NCBI GenBank assembly: GCA_960531495.1
Contig: OY482860.1
Location: 4,632,123 to 4,696,122 of the forward strand
DNA length: 64,000 nucleotides
From: Zeus faber
Taxonomy: Eukaryota; Chordata; Actinopteri; Zeiformes; Zeidae
Direction of reading: 5' to 3'
Below, one piece after another: positions 22,944-64,000 of this stretch. Each line of letters opens with the position of its first letter. Within the stretch, counting starts at the first letter, position 1. A model generated the notes under the pieces. That model did no database searches and was not told the DNA's origin. It was given only the letters and a program-made list of their open reading frames with translations. The position numbers were made by a program, and so were the translations under genes.

Positions 22944-23448
22944 CCCTACTCAGTATCATTATGCAGCATTTAGATAGATTTTGTTGTTTTGTCAATACAA
23001 AAGTTGTTCATCATGGTCGCGGGTATGTAATGAAGTCAAAAAAGTTGATCAAATCTAATGTCTAGATAGGTAAAAACAAGGTTTTATCACAACTGTTCAC
23101 AACTTTATTTCAGTTGACCCAAGGTGTGAGAGGAGTCATTAGCTAATGACCTGAGAATTCATGACCCTCTGGTGGGGGCCATTACCGGTGTCGATGCAGC
23201 AGGCTGGGCTGGGCCATCTCTCTGTCTAACTCTCAGACAAAGGAATGAGGCTCTAGGCTAGTGGGAGTGGGGAGAGTGAGCAATGCAAGAAATGTAAGAA
23301 CTTTTTTTAGTTTTGAAAGATTTATTGAAAACTTCACACAAACTATATACAAAAAATACAAAAAAATGGTTTTAGGTGATAGGTGAGAAGAGCAACTCTA
23401 GAACCAACAATCGTGTTTAAGTCAAATGAAAATTTGAATTCATGGATA

Positions 23449-23450
<2 letters not shown>

Positions 23451-23487
<37 letters not shown>
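23451..23487. repeat. TA microsatellite
   Basis: Uninterrupted TA run. Confidence 0.9.
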
Positions 23488-23490
<3 letters not shown>

Positions 23491-23716
23491 GAGTAGGAGC
23501 ATGCCATCTTGGCCTGGTAGCTGGTGCAGGTGTGTGATGATTTTCTGTGGCAGCTTGTAAAGGAGCTCTCATATTGTAGAAAGCAATTTTAAAAAGAAAA
23601 AAAATGTAAGGAATGTCTAATGATGTGATATTTACATCATCAGACATATATGTACAGACTACATATATTACACCTGGCAGGGGAATGCCACATATTACAT
23701 ACAGCTCACCAGCTGT

Positions 23717-23723
23717 ACACACA

Positions 23724-23778
<55 letters not shown>
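23717..23778. repeat. CA microsatellite
   Basis: About 29 CA units with one CCC interruption. Confidence 0.9.
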
Positions 23779-23782
<4 letters not shown>

Positions 23783-24856
23783 AGTTTTCTTATGTGTTGT
23801 TTATCTTGAAGTGAGGATGCGTGGTGCAGGACCTTAGTGCCTGAACACAAAACGGACCCTAACGCACACAAATACCTCAGATTAATCATTTATGTTCCCG
23901 TTTGGCCGGCGAGCCTTTTTGTTTGTTTACTTAATTATAATAAAAACCACGCCGGTTTGGCACCTCACTGCCACGAAGTCTCTGTCTCCCTCCCTGAATC
24001 GTGTCTGTGGACAGAGCTGTCAACGAACATCAATTCCTGAACTTCGGAAAAACAGAAAATAAAGGAAAGATATAGAGAAAAAGGTAGACTTCAACAATAT
24101 ACGAAATACTATGGAGATAAAATACAAATAATCTATGAATAATAATGAAGATCTAATTCCAAAGAAGAATATGAACAAAGCAAAAAAAATATGCAAGACC
24201 AGAAAAACGAGTCGCAGAGAAGGAAAATGAACTGAAATTCCCAGATGAGGAATTGTTAGACATACTAAGCATAATTGCATCCACTAGTTTGACAAACAAA
24301 CATGTATGCATCAAGTGTGAAGTCAGGAAAGTTTCAACACTGACGATGAAGACCACAATTGCCAAAGTTGTAATAGATTCCAACTCAAGGACAAAAACAG
24401 CTACAACATCAGTGGCTCTCTAGAAATGACAAATGATGCTGCGCAACCTAACGTGGATGTTACAGTAATTATTACAATGTCTGTCATGCACCGTTACCTG
24501 GTAAAATACACAATTACCCACAGATATTTAAACCATCCAGTGACAATTTGTTAGAGGTGGCTCCTTCCGTGTCACCTACACCAACAACAATATGGTGACT
24601 GATATTAATAAAAGAAGAAATGGTTAAAAAAATGAACATGAAGGTAAATGATTACTTTATTTATCTTTGTTTAGATGGCTTACTTTTTGTAATACATTAC
24701 AAATGTTGCGCTGAATTATTAAAACATTTGACATTGTCTTTTTGTGTTACAATGTATAACACAATGTTAATAAACATTTATTATTTATTGATGTGCACAA
24801 GGCTCAACTCGCCAACCAAATGATAGGCCTGGAGAGAGGGAACTACAGGGGTACTT
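23779..24856. other. Unassigned; scattered decayed coding text
   Basis: Short frames near 24190-24430 (for example one with EELLDILSIIASTSLT, another with CQSCNRFQLKD) look like remains of a mobile-element protein but match nothing I can name. Confidence 0.35.
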
Positions 24857-26052
24857 CAGGGGTCGGCAACCTTCAGCATTAAAAGAGCCATTTGGGCGCA
24901 ATTCCTGTCAAATGAAACCCACCTGGAGCCGCAAAACCTATTTGACCGTTATAATGAAGATAACACGGCATATATAGTTCAATTACACTTATGCTATGTA
25001 TATAAGAACTGTAGTTTATTGCATTTATGAAATAAAAGAACTACAAACTGATAAAGACTGTCATTTTATTTCTGTGTTTGACTCAGCAAAACACTAAATT
25101 ATTTTAAACTCAAAAAAAAAAAAAAAAAAGAATACCTGCACTTATAATTTTTCTTTAAAATATAACACAAAATGCAGGTCCTTCACTTATTTGTGGATTT
25201 GAAAAAAAGCAATATTCACTTTAATTAAAAGGTGCAAAATAAATGTTAGTTTATGTATTATCACGACTTAAGTCTATTTCAGTGCACCATCATCCGGGAC
25301 TATTTCCTCAGTCGCGTGCCACAGTCAACCGTAGACCTGAATATAAAACCCAAATGCATCCGTTCAGGCTCCGATATATATATCTATATTTGACAAATTA
25401 ATAGCTTGTTTCTCTCACCTGCTTAATGCGATTTCTGCCCCTGAACTTTACTGCAGAGCTTCTCCATACCGGGGCTGTATGATGTAAGTTTAAGCTTCAC
25501 ACATGACTGTTAGCTGTCATCAGTGAGTCATGACCGATTTTTGCTTTTTATGAAGTTCATGGTGGAGAACACTTGCTCGCACAAGTATGTGGATCCAAAG
25601 ACGGACAGAACACCAAATGCGTACTTGTTCATGTTCAAATATGTGTCGGGAATGGCACCCATGTCTCGATTCCACTCCGCATTCCATGAAACTAACTTTT
25701 ACGTTCTATTTTCCTCAGAAACTTTTCTTTTTTTGGATGTATCCATGGTGAGCTTACCGGGGGTCGAGAACTCAAAATAAGTCACCAGCCTGTCGGCAAC
25801 AGGTGACGCATACAAGGTGTGACGCATATTTTGATCGACGAAATATTAGAACACATTTTATTTCATTTACAAGATCACCTAAATCTCCAGAATCATAACT
25901 ATTACATTGAAAAATTTGACTAAATAGAATAAAATTTCTTTAAATTAAATGGCCATTATTTATTCACACTATTTTCTGAAAGCCACAGGGAGCCACAGCG
26001 GAGGGATGAAAGAGTCGCATGCAGCTCCAGAGCCGCGGGTTGCAGACCCCTG
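24857..26052. mobile_element. hAT-type element, 1.2 kb
   Basis: The left end is CAGGGGTCGGCAACC and the right end GGGTTGCAGACCCCTG, complementary hAT-type termini with one internal mismatch. Sub-terminal GAGCCA-type motifs are present at both ends. The flanking 8-mers (GGGTACTT and CCCTAGTA) do not match, so the target duplication is lost or altered. The + strand frame at 25523-25780 is probably an antisense shadow of the transposase C-terminus. Confidence 0.65.
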
Positions 26053-27629
26053 CCCTAGTATATTGTCCTTGGGGACTTTAAAGGGGACCGATTATGCGTT
26101 TCCCTATTTTCTGTCATAAATATATTGTTACAATGCCAGATGTTCATATTAGACGTGGCCAAAGTGTAAAAAAATGAGGTCAACAAATGACAAAGAAATC
26201 ACCGTGAGCAAAACACTCAGGCTTCCGACCGCTCTGAACACTCGGTTTTCAAAGGTTTTTTCTTCTCGCTGCACAAGTGATGTCAGCTCATCACAGATAT
26301 CTCTATATGGTAATCTGCTCTTTCGAATGCACTGTGCGTTTCTCCAAACAAAACCAAGAACAATTGTGTGTTTTTATTGTTGATGTATTTATTTTTTTAA
26401 TTTTATTTTCCAATTTTTACATGAAACAAAAAATCTCTGTGTTTGAGAGTCCGGGTTCTTGTCTCCCATAAGCCTGAAGCACAGCAACGAAAGTCGGAAC
26501 GAACTTTTAAATTAGGCCATAGATCTAATATGAGTGAAGATTCAACAACAGGATTGTTGATTTCTCAGCTCAAATTTGTACAGAAACAGATTTTGGTGGA
26601 CTGATAAGGTGAAATCAGTGAAAGTTTACCGGAGTCAGGAGTAAAGCTCAAACCCCATTGGCTCACAGAACCCGGAACTTGTGCTCAAACCCCATTGGCT
26701 CAGAAATAGGGCTTAAAAAAATAAAAAAATTAAAAAAGGGGCTTGGCTGCTCATTCACAATCAAAGCTACACACACTGAAACAGCCTGTTTTGGAACAGT
26801 CCGGGTTTGTATATAATTATAATTTTATGTAATTTATACATAATATAAATTCCCTCCGCTGACTGAGAGGGGACAGAGCCCCCGTCCCCGGGCGCAATAA
26901 CCCTAAATCCAATGTTTCAAAATCAATGTTATCAATTTCAACCTGTCCTACACTTTCTGCCTCGGGAGAAGGAACTTTCTCCAGCCGTTCTACCTCTCCC
27001 TGTCCACTCACTGTCTCCGGCTCTGCACTGCAGTGCAGCCGGCGGGCAAGTGAAGGGCTTGTCCCCGATGTCAGCGCATGGTCGCACCGCAGCCCTAACT
27101 GTAAAAGATGTGTCCAGGATCTGAGTGTCATTTTTAAGAAGACAAATTGAAGAATATAAACCGGTCTTCGTGGAGACTTGATGTGTTTCAGTTTCTCGTC
27201 GTTGCAGCCAAGTATGGTTTGAATCAGACTTGAATGTTCTTTTTTTTATATTTATACAAAATAAATATTTGTAAAAAAACATTATTTGTCATTTATTTGG
27301 ATTCGGCTCCACACCTACTTAACAGCAATGTTACTGCTTCCATTCCCACATAGGTCCATTCACGGGTGTACCGGTAATTTGCCAGAAATTATACTGCCTC
27401 GAGAGTGGGGAGATTTATGGAACGACTTTTACGGTACATTGAAACCGGCTCCCCTCCCCACATCAGGCCAAAACCGAACATTGCCAGTAAATTTACAGCC
27501 TTCAGTGGAAGTGAGAAAGGGTCTTGAGAAGCTGGTACAACGACTCCTCATCAGTCTGCAAGGGACCAGGGGAGATCAAAAACTATAAAACCAAATTATA
27601 CTCTATCCACCCTTTTGTCAAACTCCTGA
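26053..27629. other. Unassigned; one probable DNA-element end
   Basis: TTTAAAGGGGACCGATTATG at 26076 resembles a common fish DNA-element terminus with a TTAA-like site; the partner end was not found. GCTCAAACCCCATTGGCTCA occurs twice (about 26647 and 26691). Overlapping frames at 26817-27282 and a + frame at 27286-27588 are open but unrecognised. Confidence 0.35.
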
Positions 27630-28110
27630 AGTTTTTTCGGACGACACAACCCTCATCGGATTAATCTCCAGTCGGCATGTGTCCGCCTGCAGAAAGGAAG
27701 CTGACCAACTGGCTATCGACACGGCAGTGGGGCTTACAAACAAGCCCCCTGCCTCTCACTGACTCTGGGACTCCACCCCATCTCATATACACACATATAT
27801 TATACATACACCATACATGTACACATGTACATCTATTTACGTATCTTTATTCTTATTATAGTGTGCATGCCTCATCTCATTTCATTTCCTCTAGCCCTCT
27901 CATTGTCTCTAAGCTTTTCACAAACTAAATCATTTAGAGTTTTTCTCAGTGTGTTAATATTTATCATCAATATTTTGTTAATATTTTGCTTATATCATGT
28001 TGCTTTTTGTCTTTTATGCACAAACCTCACCAAGTCACTTTGATTGTAAGTGCAAATATACAGTACTTGGCAAAATAAAAGTTTCTGATTCTGATTTGAA
28101 TTATACTTTC
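27630..28110 (+). mobile_element. L2-like LINE 3' fragment
   Basis: Near 27635 the translation gives FSDDTTLIGLIS, the RT catalytic box region, followed by CRKEADQLA. The block ends with AAAATAAAAGTTTCTGATTC, an L2-type tail. The rest of the RT is missing. Confidence 0.65.
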
Positions 28111-28123
28111 TGTGAAGCACTTA

Positions 28124-28289
28124 TTGTTATGATTATTATTATTATTATTATCACTATTATTATTATTATGATGATGATGATGATGATGATGATTCTTCTT
28201 CTTCTCCTTCTTCTTCTTCTTCTTCTTCTTCTTATTATTATTATTATTATTATTATTTATTTATTATTATTATTATTATTTTTTTTTTA
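28124..28289. repeat. ATT/ATG/CTT compound trinucleotide repeat
   Basis: Successive ATT, ATG, CTT and ATT runs, followed by a T run. Confidence 0.9.
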
Positions 28290-28440
28290 ATTATTACCAG
28301 AAATACACCAGCTACAGACAAAACGTGATTTTGCAGCTTAGTCATCACAGTGCACTGCTGGGCCCTGGGCTTTTCCAGAACCACAGAAACGCTGAAATGC
28401 TGATGTAAAGGCCGTGTGTCATGTGGCCTATTCAGCCATT

Positions 28441-28441
28441 T

Positions 28442-28478
<37 letters not shown>

Positions 28479-28507
28479 CGTTAGTGTCGTTAGTGTTGTT
28501 GTTGTTT
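28441..28507. repeat. GTT trinucleotide repeat
   Basis: About 22 GTT units with two GTC changes. Confidence 0.9.
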
Positions 28508-28714
28508 TTCAGCTTTGTGAGACCTGGCCGGGTGAACATTTTTTAACTGATCTTGTTCCACGTCTTAAACCGGAGAGAGCAGAAACGGTGCCACAGCGTC
28601 TCTGCATCGCTCTCCCTCTCTATCTCTCTATACCTCTACTTAACCCCCCCACCCCAAAAAAAAAAAGAATTATGTGAAATTTAGGAAGTTAAGGAATCTG
28701 CCAAGTTTCTCTGC

Positions 28715-28955
28715 AGACTTATCCATCGATATATATTACAATCGATATTGTGATATGAGATTAGGACTCATCTGGGATTTTGGTTGTCGTAATATAGTTT
28801 AAAAAGTGGTTGCCCTATTCACAAAAAGTAATGATTGTTTCTCTCTCTAAATGCCTTGAAATGGCAGCACCAGTAGTCGCCAGCCCCAAAATAGCAAGAT
28901 ATCCTCAAAATTCATAGATATTGTGATTTTGTCAATAGCTCCCAGCCCAATTTAT
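28715..28955. repeat. Dispersed repeat with ATCGATAT-type ends
   Basis: It begins with ATCGATATAT and ends near AATAGCTCCCAGCCCA, a pattern repeated in fish genomes. A related end (GATATATTGCCCAGTCCTA) is seen at 30885-30905 in bfsp1 intron 1. Confidence 0.4.
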
Positions 28956-29600
28956 CCAAAAAAGCTCTAAAAGCATTTTATCTAAGACTCAAAGAATCCA
29001 GACTTACAAGGGTTTCAATTTTTAACTGCCTTTCATTGAATAATCTGCCAGTTTTAAATTGCACTGTTTTTATTTTTATATCAATATATGTCTTTTTTTA
29101 TTTGTTTTTCTTTAGCTTTTTATTTCCAAGCTTTTTTTTTTTTTTCGCATGGAAAGCATTTTGAAATGCTCTTGTGTATGAAATGTGTGAAACAAATACA
29201 CCTGCCTCGACAAATGTGTCAAACTGGATGAAGTTGAAGCTTGTGTTATAATCAGGATTTCAATTGGTTTACTGTGATATTGGTTGGATATCTTCACTCA
29301 TAGCATTCCTCATAAAACCTTAAAAAATACTAGATTAAGACAGTATCTCACTGCACAGAAAATGTTCTGGAAAATGAACCAACAAAAATTAACAGAGCTC
29401 CAATATGTGTGACATAGTGTTCCAATAACTACAGCCTGTATATGCCCTAATAGGCTCAATTACAGGCATCCTAAATCTGTATGGCATTTTTAGGAACGTT
29501 GCAACGAGCCAGTTATGAGTTTGTCGATGCGAATGCCTCTGCCAATGAACTGTTTGGAAAAAGAGGGTTTGATTAATTCTCACTGAGCTTCATTTGGCAC
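28956..29600. other. Unassigned AT-rich sequence
   Basis: No gene or repeat end was recognised upstream of the GC-rich bfsp1 5' region. Confidence 0.5.
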
Positions 29601-29787
29601 AAGAGTAATTGTGTAAAGTGCACGGCGTGCAGTCTGCACTCTGCCATGTGACGCTACCGGCCGCCGTCCAACTTTCGGACTCGCAGAGATTCAGAAAAAA
29701 CAACCGCCGAGAACCTAGAACAGTGTAGCGTGTGACACAGCAGTCGCCATTTGCTTTGTTGCCGTCTTTCTGCTTTGTCATCACAGC

Positions 29788-29825
29788 CCCGGGGCCTTTG
29801 TGCTGGGCTTCACAAAGGCCCCGGG
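29788..29825. repeat. GC-rich hairpin upstream of bfsp1
   Basis: CCCGGGGCCTTTGTG at 29788-29802 pairs perfectly with CACAAAGGCCCCGGG at 29811-29825 across an 8-nt loop. Confidence 0.85.
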
Positions 29826-29916
29826 CTCTGGAAGGCCCTAGCCCCGCGGCCACGCTGGGGGGCTTGTTTCGGGTCTATTTCGCCCACGACCGGACGCCGG
29901 GAGCGTTTAGTCTAGC

Positions 29917-29958
29917 ATGAGACAGCCAAGGGTGAGCACCCGAGTTTTCACACACTAA
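29917..29958 (+). other. Upstream reading frame of 13 codons
   Basis: ATG at 29917 opens a 13-residue frame ending at TAA 29956-29958, 82 nt before the bfsp1 start codon. It matters only if transcription starts upstream of it. Confidence 0.35.
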
Positions 29959-30040
29959 AGGTGCCGACGGCGAGCGAGCACTCCGGGGATTACCACCGAA
30001 CCCGAAAAGGCAGCAAGGGGGGGAGAGAGACGCACCAACC

Positions 30041-40250
<10,210 letters not shown>

Positions 40251-40860
40251 GACCGGGACACCTGATGTTTGAAGACTGGGGAAAGAAAACTCAACCGCCA
40301 GGACTCCAAAGGAAAATTCTAATACAGTTGTTGATCTAAGACCACCTAAAATGACACTGTTCCCTGAATGAGACCACTGTATTTCTGTCTCCAAGGGAGA
40401 TCGATCACGCCTCAGACCCAGCGCACATTCCTCCTCCTCCTCTTTTCCCCTCCTCCTCGCCCTCTCTGATCTCGCGTCAAGCATGTATCGCTGCTACCAT
40501 CAGCACTACCGTTGTTGTTCGCCTTAAACACACATCTTCATGCCACAGACCTTTAATGTTTGAAAACTTGGGAGAATAGGAAATGATGAGACGTTTCCAA
40601 GCCACCTCCAAAAAAAAAAGACAAAAAAGACAAAAAAGTAAATTCTGAATTAAAGCGATCAGTTCTTTGAGAAGTTATGCCGCCCTTCCAAACGTAAGAA
40701 AAAAATCCCAGATTTTACCCCAAAGAGTTGATTGGTTAAAATTGGATGCCACTGCCTGCCCTCGCCACAGTTTTGCTGTGTATCAATTTGCTTTGATTGA
40801 TAAAATGAATAATAATAAAAAAAAATTGACATCAATAAACGTCTCCTTGTGATGATCCTT
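40251..40860 (+). promoter_or_regulatory. bfsp1: bfsp1 3' UTR with polyadenylation signals
   Basis: AATAAA occurs at 40814 and at 40834, followed by a GT-containing stretch (CGTCTCCTTGTGATG). The 3' UTR would be about 600 nt. Confidence 0.6.
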
Positions 40861-42169
40861 GCCGAATACATTACTTTATTTTGAAATTATAGTCAGACTG
40901 GGCACTAAGGATGGAATTCCTTAATCTCAGATGCAATATATCCATTTATTTTTTCCTATGATCATCTATATTCATCACCCACTGGCACTTGAATACAAAA
41001 CAAGTAAATGGAACCGTAGTCGTTTATTTCTCGCTCATCAGTCTGTTTTAAAGCTCTACTTTATATCATAAGTCCTGCAGGACTTGTGGAGAAAACTAGA
41101 AAACGCATAAATTTTTCATCATTGTGACCTAAAAAAACTTGAGTGACCTTTGCCCTCCATAATCCACTCTCCTCTCCACAGCGGAGGAAGCAGCAGAGAG
41201 GAGATGCCACAAACCTGTTGAAAGTGAGCGATTGCTTAATGTGTGCTTTTGAATATTCATAATTAAAATGAAAAGGAAAAGAGTGTCAGACAGGATGGTA
41301 AATGAGATGAATTTTCTGATATGTTGAAAATAATGGCTAACTGGCTGTTATAAAAGAGATAAGATTTAGGAAATACTGTGGCTTTTATTATAAAATAATC
41401 AAAAATAATCAAGAAAAAAGGTCTGAGTTGACATGATCTCACTTGTCTCCCTGTTTCTTTCTTTCTTTCGTTGTTTCTTTTTTATTGCTTTGATTCTTTG
41501 TGATTGACTTCCATTGGTTTTCGTGTTCTGCCGAGGAGTGGTGTAAAGCACTCGACTGTTTTAACAAACAGCTAAATAGATTTATTATGGTATACAATAA
41601 AGATTATGAAATAAAAGAGGACCACAGACTGCAAGAATGGATCAGACGTGCTTTTCTGCATTTCTCTAAACAGTGTATGTCACAAAAATATAAACAGAAA
41701 GAAGTATCACTGCTCTGTTTGCAAGATATCAAACTTTAAATAGACACAGAAGTTCATCTACAGTCACAAACTGTACAACAGTCGACTGAGGAGAGGAGCG
41801 GGGCGGGTGAAGCAGAAAACACAGGAGAGTGGATTTTATTATTTTTATATACAATTCTGTAGAGTGTAGAAAAAACTGACAGAAAGCCAAATATATCATT
41901 TGTTGTTTTGTTAGTTTGTTTTTTCCCCTCTATATAGAACAGATTATTTGAAGGTTACACTTTTTTTCATGTTTGGATTACAAGAAACATTCATTGTAAG
42001 TGGGGCGGGGGGGACTAACTAAAACACTTTAAAAACGAAAGAGTTGAGTAAAGCGAGGTAGACATAGATGAGAACAAGAAGAGAAAGAAGAGATTGCGAG
42101 GCAGAGCGGGGGCGGGGAGGCAGATAAAGAGAGAGAAGGAGGGGAGGCCTGAAACATGCATGACGGCAT
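40861..42169. other. Convergent intergenic region and pcsk2 3' UTR
   Basis: It includes the - strand 3' UTR of pcsk2. TTTATT (AATAAA on -) occurs at 41835 and 41581, either of which could be the polyadenylation signal. A short + strand open frame at 41500-41739 overlaps and is not convincing. Confidence 0.45.
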
Positions 42170-60782
<18,613 letters not shown>

Positions 60783-63700
60783 CTGAAACGGAAAATGTTA
60801 CACATGCATAATGTCAAAATCCCAGCTATAGATAATAATTTAATATTTACAAAAATGTGTGTATTAATGATTGGAAAATGCTTATCAAGGATATATTAAC
60901 ATATTGAAAAATGAGGCGATGGCAAGAGTCAAAAACTGCTGCTTATGGTGGTGATGGTGGTTAAAGGTCATAAAAAGCCCTTTATAAAGTATTCACGGTT
61001 GGTTTGTGAGAATATGTTTTCACAAGCTAATCAAATACGGTAACAGTTTTAAATTAATCTTTGGTGTTTAGCATTTATAATTATTCCCATCGTCCAACAG
61101 TCAATCCAACAGTAATATAAAGGAGGGATTAGCTTGAATCCCACTATTGGATCGAAGAGCAGAGCCCAACAGGTGGATGCAGGGGAGGTAGAGGGAGTGC
61201 AGGCAGCAAAGCAGACGGCCAAATAAGGGCGTGGAAGCATGTGGTGCCGTCAAGTTGTCTTGACAGAACTAGCTCCACAAGCTCACACCTATCTAATTTC
61301 TTTAAACCTTCTTGAAAGTTAAGTGGCAATACAGCTTTGTAGCCGTCTCTCATCCTTCTCTGGTTTTATTATTATAATTATGAGCAACAGACATGGTTGG
61401 GGTCTTGTTGGAACCGGACATTTCAGACGTCTTGTTGTTCGAGTTCGATCAATATTGATGTAGATTTGGAGCAGACATTTGTGAAAAACTATTGCAAATT
61501 TACCAGAAGTTGAAGAATGTTGGCGCGACTTGATTAGTTTGAGGAGCGGGTCGCTTTGTGACATCATCTTCCAAAGTTATATAAGTCCAAGCTTCGTCTC
61601 TCAAAAGTCATGCTGCGTATCACAAAACCCCCGAAAACTATAATCGGTATAAATGTCAAACTGTAATTCGTATCTAACACGACTAACCTGGTCACTGTGC
61701 ATTGCTGTCTGCAGCGATATTTAATCGTATTAATATTATAATTATTATTATTATTATTATTATTATTGTGTCGTTGACATATCAATAAACATGTTCTACC
61801 ATTGGAAAAAAAATATTTTTTCAATATTCACATCACGACACGTGAAAATGGGTGGAAAACAGGTAAATGCTGTCAAGCTTGTCTCATACGAAGTGAGTCT
61901 TGTTGCAATGGCACCGTTGGATGTAGGAATGGGAACGGTACACAACTGTTCCATGCCAAAACGTGCATAGTGGAACTTCAACAGTAACTGTTACCAATAA
62001 CACTGAGAACCGTTTGCCTGACTGTCGAAAAGGGGCTTTGGAAATAGTGGAAATTTTGACGATTCATTTTTTCAAAAAACTGATAGCTCAACACAATTGG
62101 TCCCTTTCATGCATGAAGGCTGTGGTTCATCACAAAGACAAAACCATAGATGGGCCTAAATGTCTGCTAATCAAAAAATTTAGCTCAGACTGTTACTAAA
62201 TGAATTTATCAAGTTCAAGGCAGCTCACTGGAGAGAGGGTGAGTGTTTAATCTTAATAATCAAGCTTTTAAGGTTGTAAAAACTGTCAGTCACTAGAGGA
62301 GTAAAATTACACTCAGCACACGGTTTGGTACAATACATGGTACAGGGTTCACAGGTCGATACAATCATATTTTTAACAAAGTTTGAATGGAAACAAATTA
62401 TGACTGGAGAAGATTCATTCTTTATTCCTAAGTTTATTCTATTAGTATTTGTTATATAGCTTTAATAAATAAAATCACTTATGTATTGAATCAGCTTTAA
62501 AAAGGAGATGCTTGTCTTGATAAAAGTTCACGCCGGTCCAGAATGAACTTCAGTGTCAACCTATGATTTTGGTTTCTTTATCTATGTTGCCAACATCATC
62601 GCCAAAGAAGCAAAGTTTTAATGGCGATTCTGCCCTTTGTAAGGAAATAGTACATTTAGTTGATATCTCGATTTCGTGCCACAATCTGCCATTACACGCC
62701 TACCAGCACATCTGTAAAACTAACATTATACAAGTCTGGCAACCCTGCTTGAGGCTCTGCTGGATACCTAACATCGCACCTGTTCTTCACAAAACTTCCA
62801 GTCCTCCCATTTTAACCGTATAACAATTGACAAAGTGTAGGCAGAGCAGCGCCCCTTGGCTATTTATGTCTCGAAATTTAAATTTCAAATGGGGGAGGGT
62901 TGTGAAGTGGTGAGATCAGCCATGCGCTTGCGGCCCTCTTTCTCTTGCACACTAAGTGACGCATTCTCATTTATTTAAAATGCTCCCAGAGCGTGCTGGG
63001 TGATTTGTGTCCATTATCCACAGTAATTTACAAAATCAAGCTGTCACACTCAAGATGCAAACTAAGTAACTTGTTTAGACTGAAGTGATCGAGAAGCAGG
63101 ATTGGTCGGGAAGGGGCTACCGAAGAGTGGGCAAAGATTCAACAAAACATTCGTGCTTTGTGCCCTAATGGAAAAGCTCTAATTGTCTAATTCTCCACTT
63201 GGGCTTGAAGAAAAACAACTGTTTCTTAATTTTATGTGCTTGTACGGCATGCATCATGTGCAGCCAATGTAAGTGATCATTAGAGTCTAAGAGGCTGAGT
63301 GCAGAGTGGTTGCCTGATTAGTTGTATTTAAATGATCAAAGGTTTGAGTCTATTTTACTGGGTCTCAAATGTCTTACTTGGAATGATGTCATCAAAAACA
63401 ATAGACCGTAACGCAGGCAAGTACGATACAGTTTGGTTCTGAAACCGGTGTTTGCCATTAACCTACCAAATAGACATTTCATAAAATGGCCTTTAAATGC
63501 ATGCATCAGCAAATCAGCATAAGGCCGCTGAAGCTGCCTTCACCTCAGCTCCAATTTCTTTCAGCACTAGAAGATTTGTCACAAAAAAAGATTGTTACAC
63601 AATAAGTTATGGCAGTTCTTCCTCAACTTTTAAGTGGCCATGGAGTGATGTAATATTTACCAGTGCTGCTTCAAGGTCCATGCCTTAACTGCCATTGCCT

Positions 63701-64000
63701 TTTTTGCCATTTTGGTTGCCCAAGGACATTGATCTGAACTAAACTAGCCCACAGCTAGCAATGGAAGGAAATGGGGGGGCATAAACTGCCAGATATGACA
63801 CAGGTTGTGGACAGTAGGCATATGTTACTCAATTTCCTTAAAATTACAGAAAGGTTGTGAATTCAGGAAACCAGAAGGATTGTGTCTGGCCTCACTCCTG
63901 GACCCTAAATGCATTCATCGCTCCCTACTAGCAGGAGATGTTGTCTGCCATGCTCCTCCTGGGACTGATGCCTTCTACACCCAGTAATTTATGTTGGGTT
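60783..64000. other. pcsk2 intron, unassigned
   Basis: No further pcsk2 exon was recognised before the window edge. Short dispersed-repeat text is present (GGTACAATACATGG near 62330; the stretch 61530-61570 resembles 16500-16550). Confidence 0.5.
61730..61767. repeat. ATT trinucleotide repeat
   Basis: About 11 ATT units. Confidence 0.9.

Larger units (their letters stand above)
29620..30040 (+). promoter_or_regulatory. bfsp1: GC-rich bfsp1 5' region (promoter/5' UTR, probable CpG island)
   Basis: GC content and CpG frequency rise sharply from about 29630 and continue through exon 1, in contrast to the AT-rich flanks. The start site cannot be read from sequence; no convincing TATA box was seen. 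The region contains a 15-bp GC-rich hairpin (29788-29825) and a short upstream reading frame (29917-29958). The bfsp1 ATG at 30041 lies in CACCAACCATG, an acceptable context. Confidence 0.5.

Noticed and set aside
41500-41739. 79-residue + strand frame between the two genes
   Set aside because: No family match; overlaps the expected pcsk2 3' UTR.

Overview
The window looks like a teleost fish chromosome segment. It holds two intron-containing vertebrate genes with fish-style compact introns, and the rest is decayed transposable elements of the kinds common in fish (Ty3/Gypsy, L2, L1-Tx1, hAT, Tc1, pogo/Tigger) plus long CA, TA and GATA microsatellites. The species cannot be named from the sequence.

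Two genes are supported. On the + strand, at about 30.0-40.9 kb, is a complete eight-exon gene for filensin (bfsp1), the lens beaded-filament protein. The splice phases join into one 693-residue frame. On the - strand, from 60.8 kb down to 42.2 kb, are the last four exons of pcsk2, proprotein convertase 2. They carry the catalytic Ser, the PC2-type Asp in the oxyanion position, the RRGDL P-domain motif and the C-terminus. The first part of pcsk2 lies beyond the right edge. The genes converge tail to tail with about 1.9 kb between stop codons, as remembered for human BFSP1 and PCSK2. They act in different tissues (lens fibre cytoskeleton; neuroendocrine secretory granules), so this is conserved neighbourhood, not a pathway.

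The first 29.6 kb has no host gene that I can recognise and is a transposon graveyard. From left to right: the end of a pogo/Tigger element; a 1.58 kb DNA element with perfect 20-bp terminal inverted repeats; a - strand Gypsy relic whose integrase precedes its reverse transcriptase; a perfect 28-bp palindrome; a hAT transposase gene split by an L2 insertion and abutting a Tc1 remnant; a solo LTR; a nest in which L2 and hAT relics interrupt a decayed ORF with a possible cysteine-protease domain; an L1-Tx1 fragment; a second hAT element; and further L2 and simple-repeat sequence up to the GC-rich bfsp1 5' region.

The introns of both genes carry simple repeats, some very close to splice sites (TA run before bfsp1 exon 6, TG arrays before exon 5, GATA array before exon 2). 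The pcsk2 introns hold several short inverted-repeat elements, a pogo/Tigger fragment, a second Gypsy copy in ordinary gag-PR-RT-RH order, and an internally deleted sister of the 1.58 kb TIR element.

Gene identities rest on recognised protein sequence. Transposon family names rest on remembered family motifs and need a repeat-library search. The best leads are the interrupted protease-like ORF at 17.6-21.5 kb, the conserved filensin Asp-Gly processing site, and the integrase-first Gypsy.
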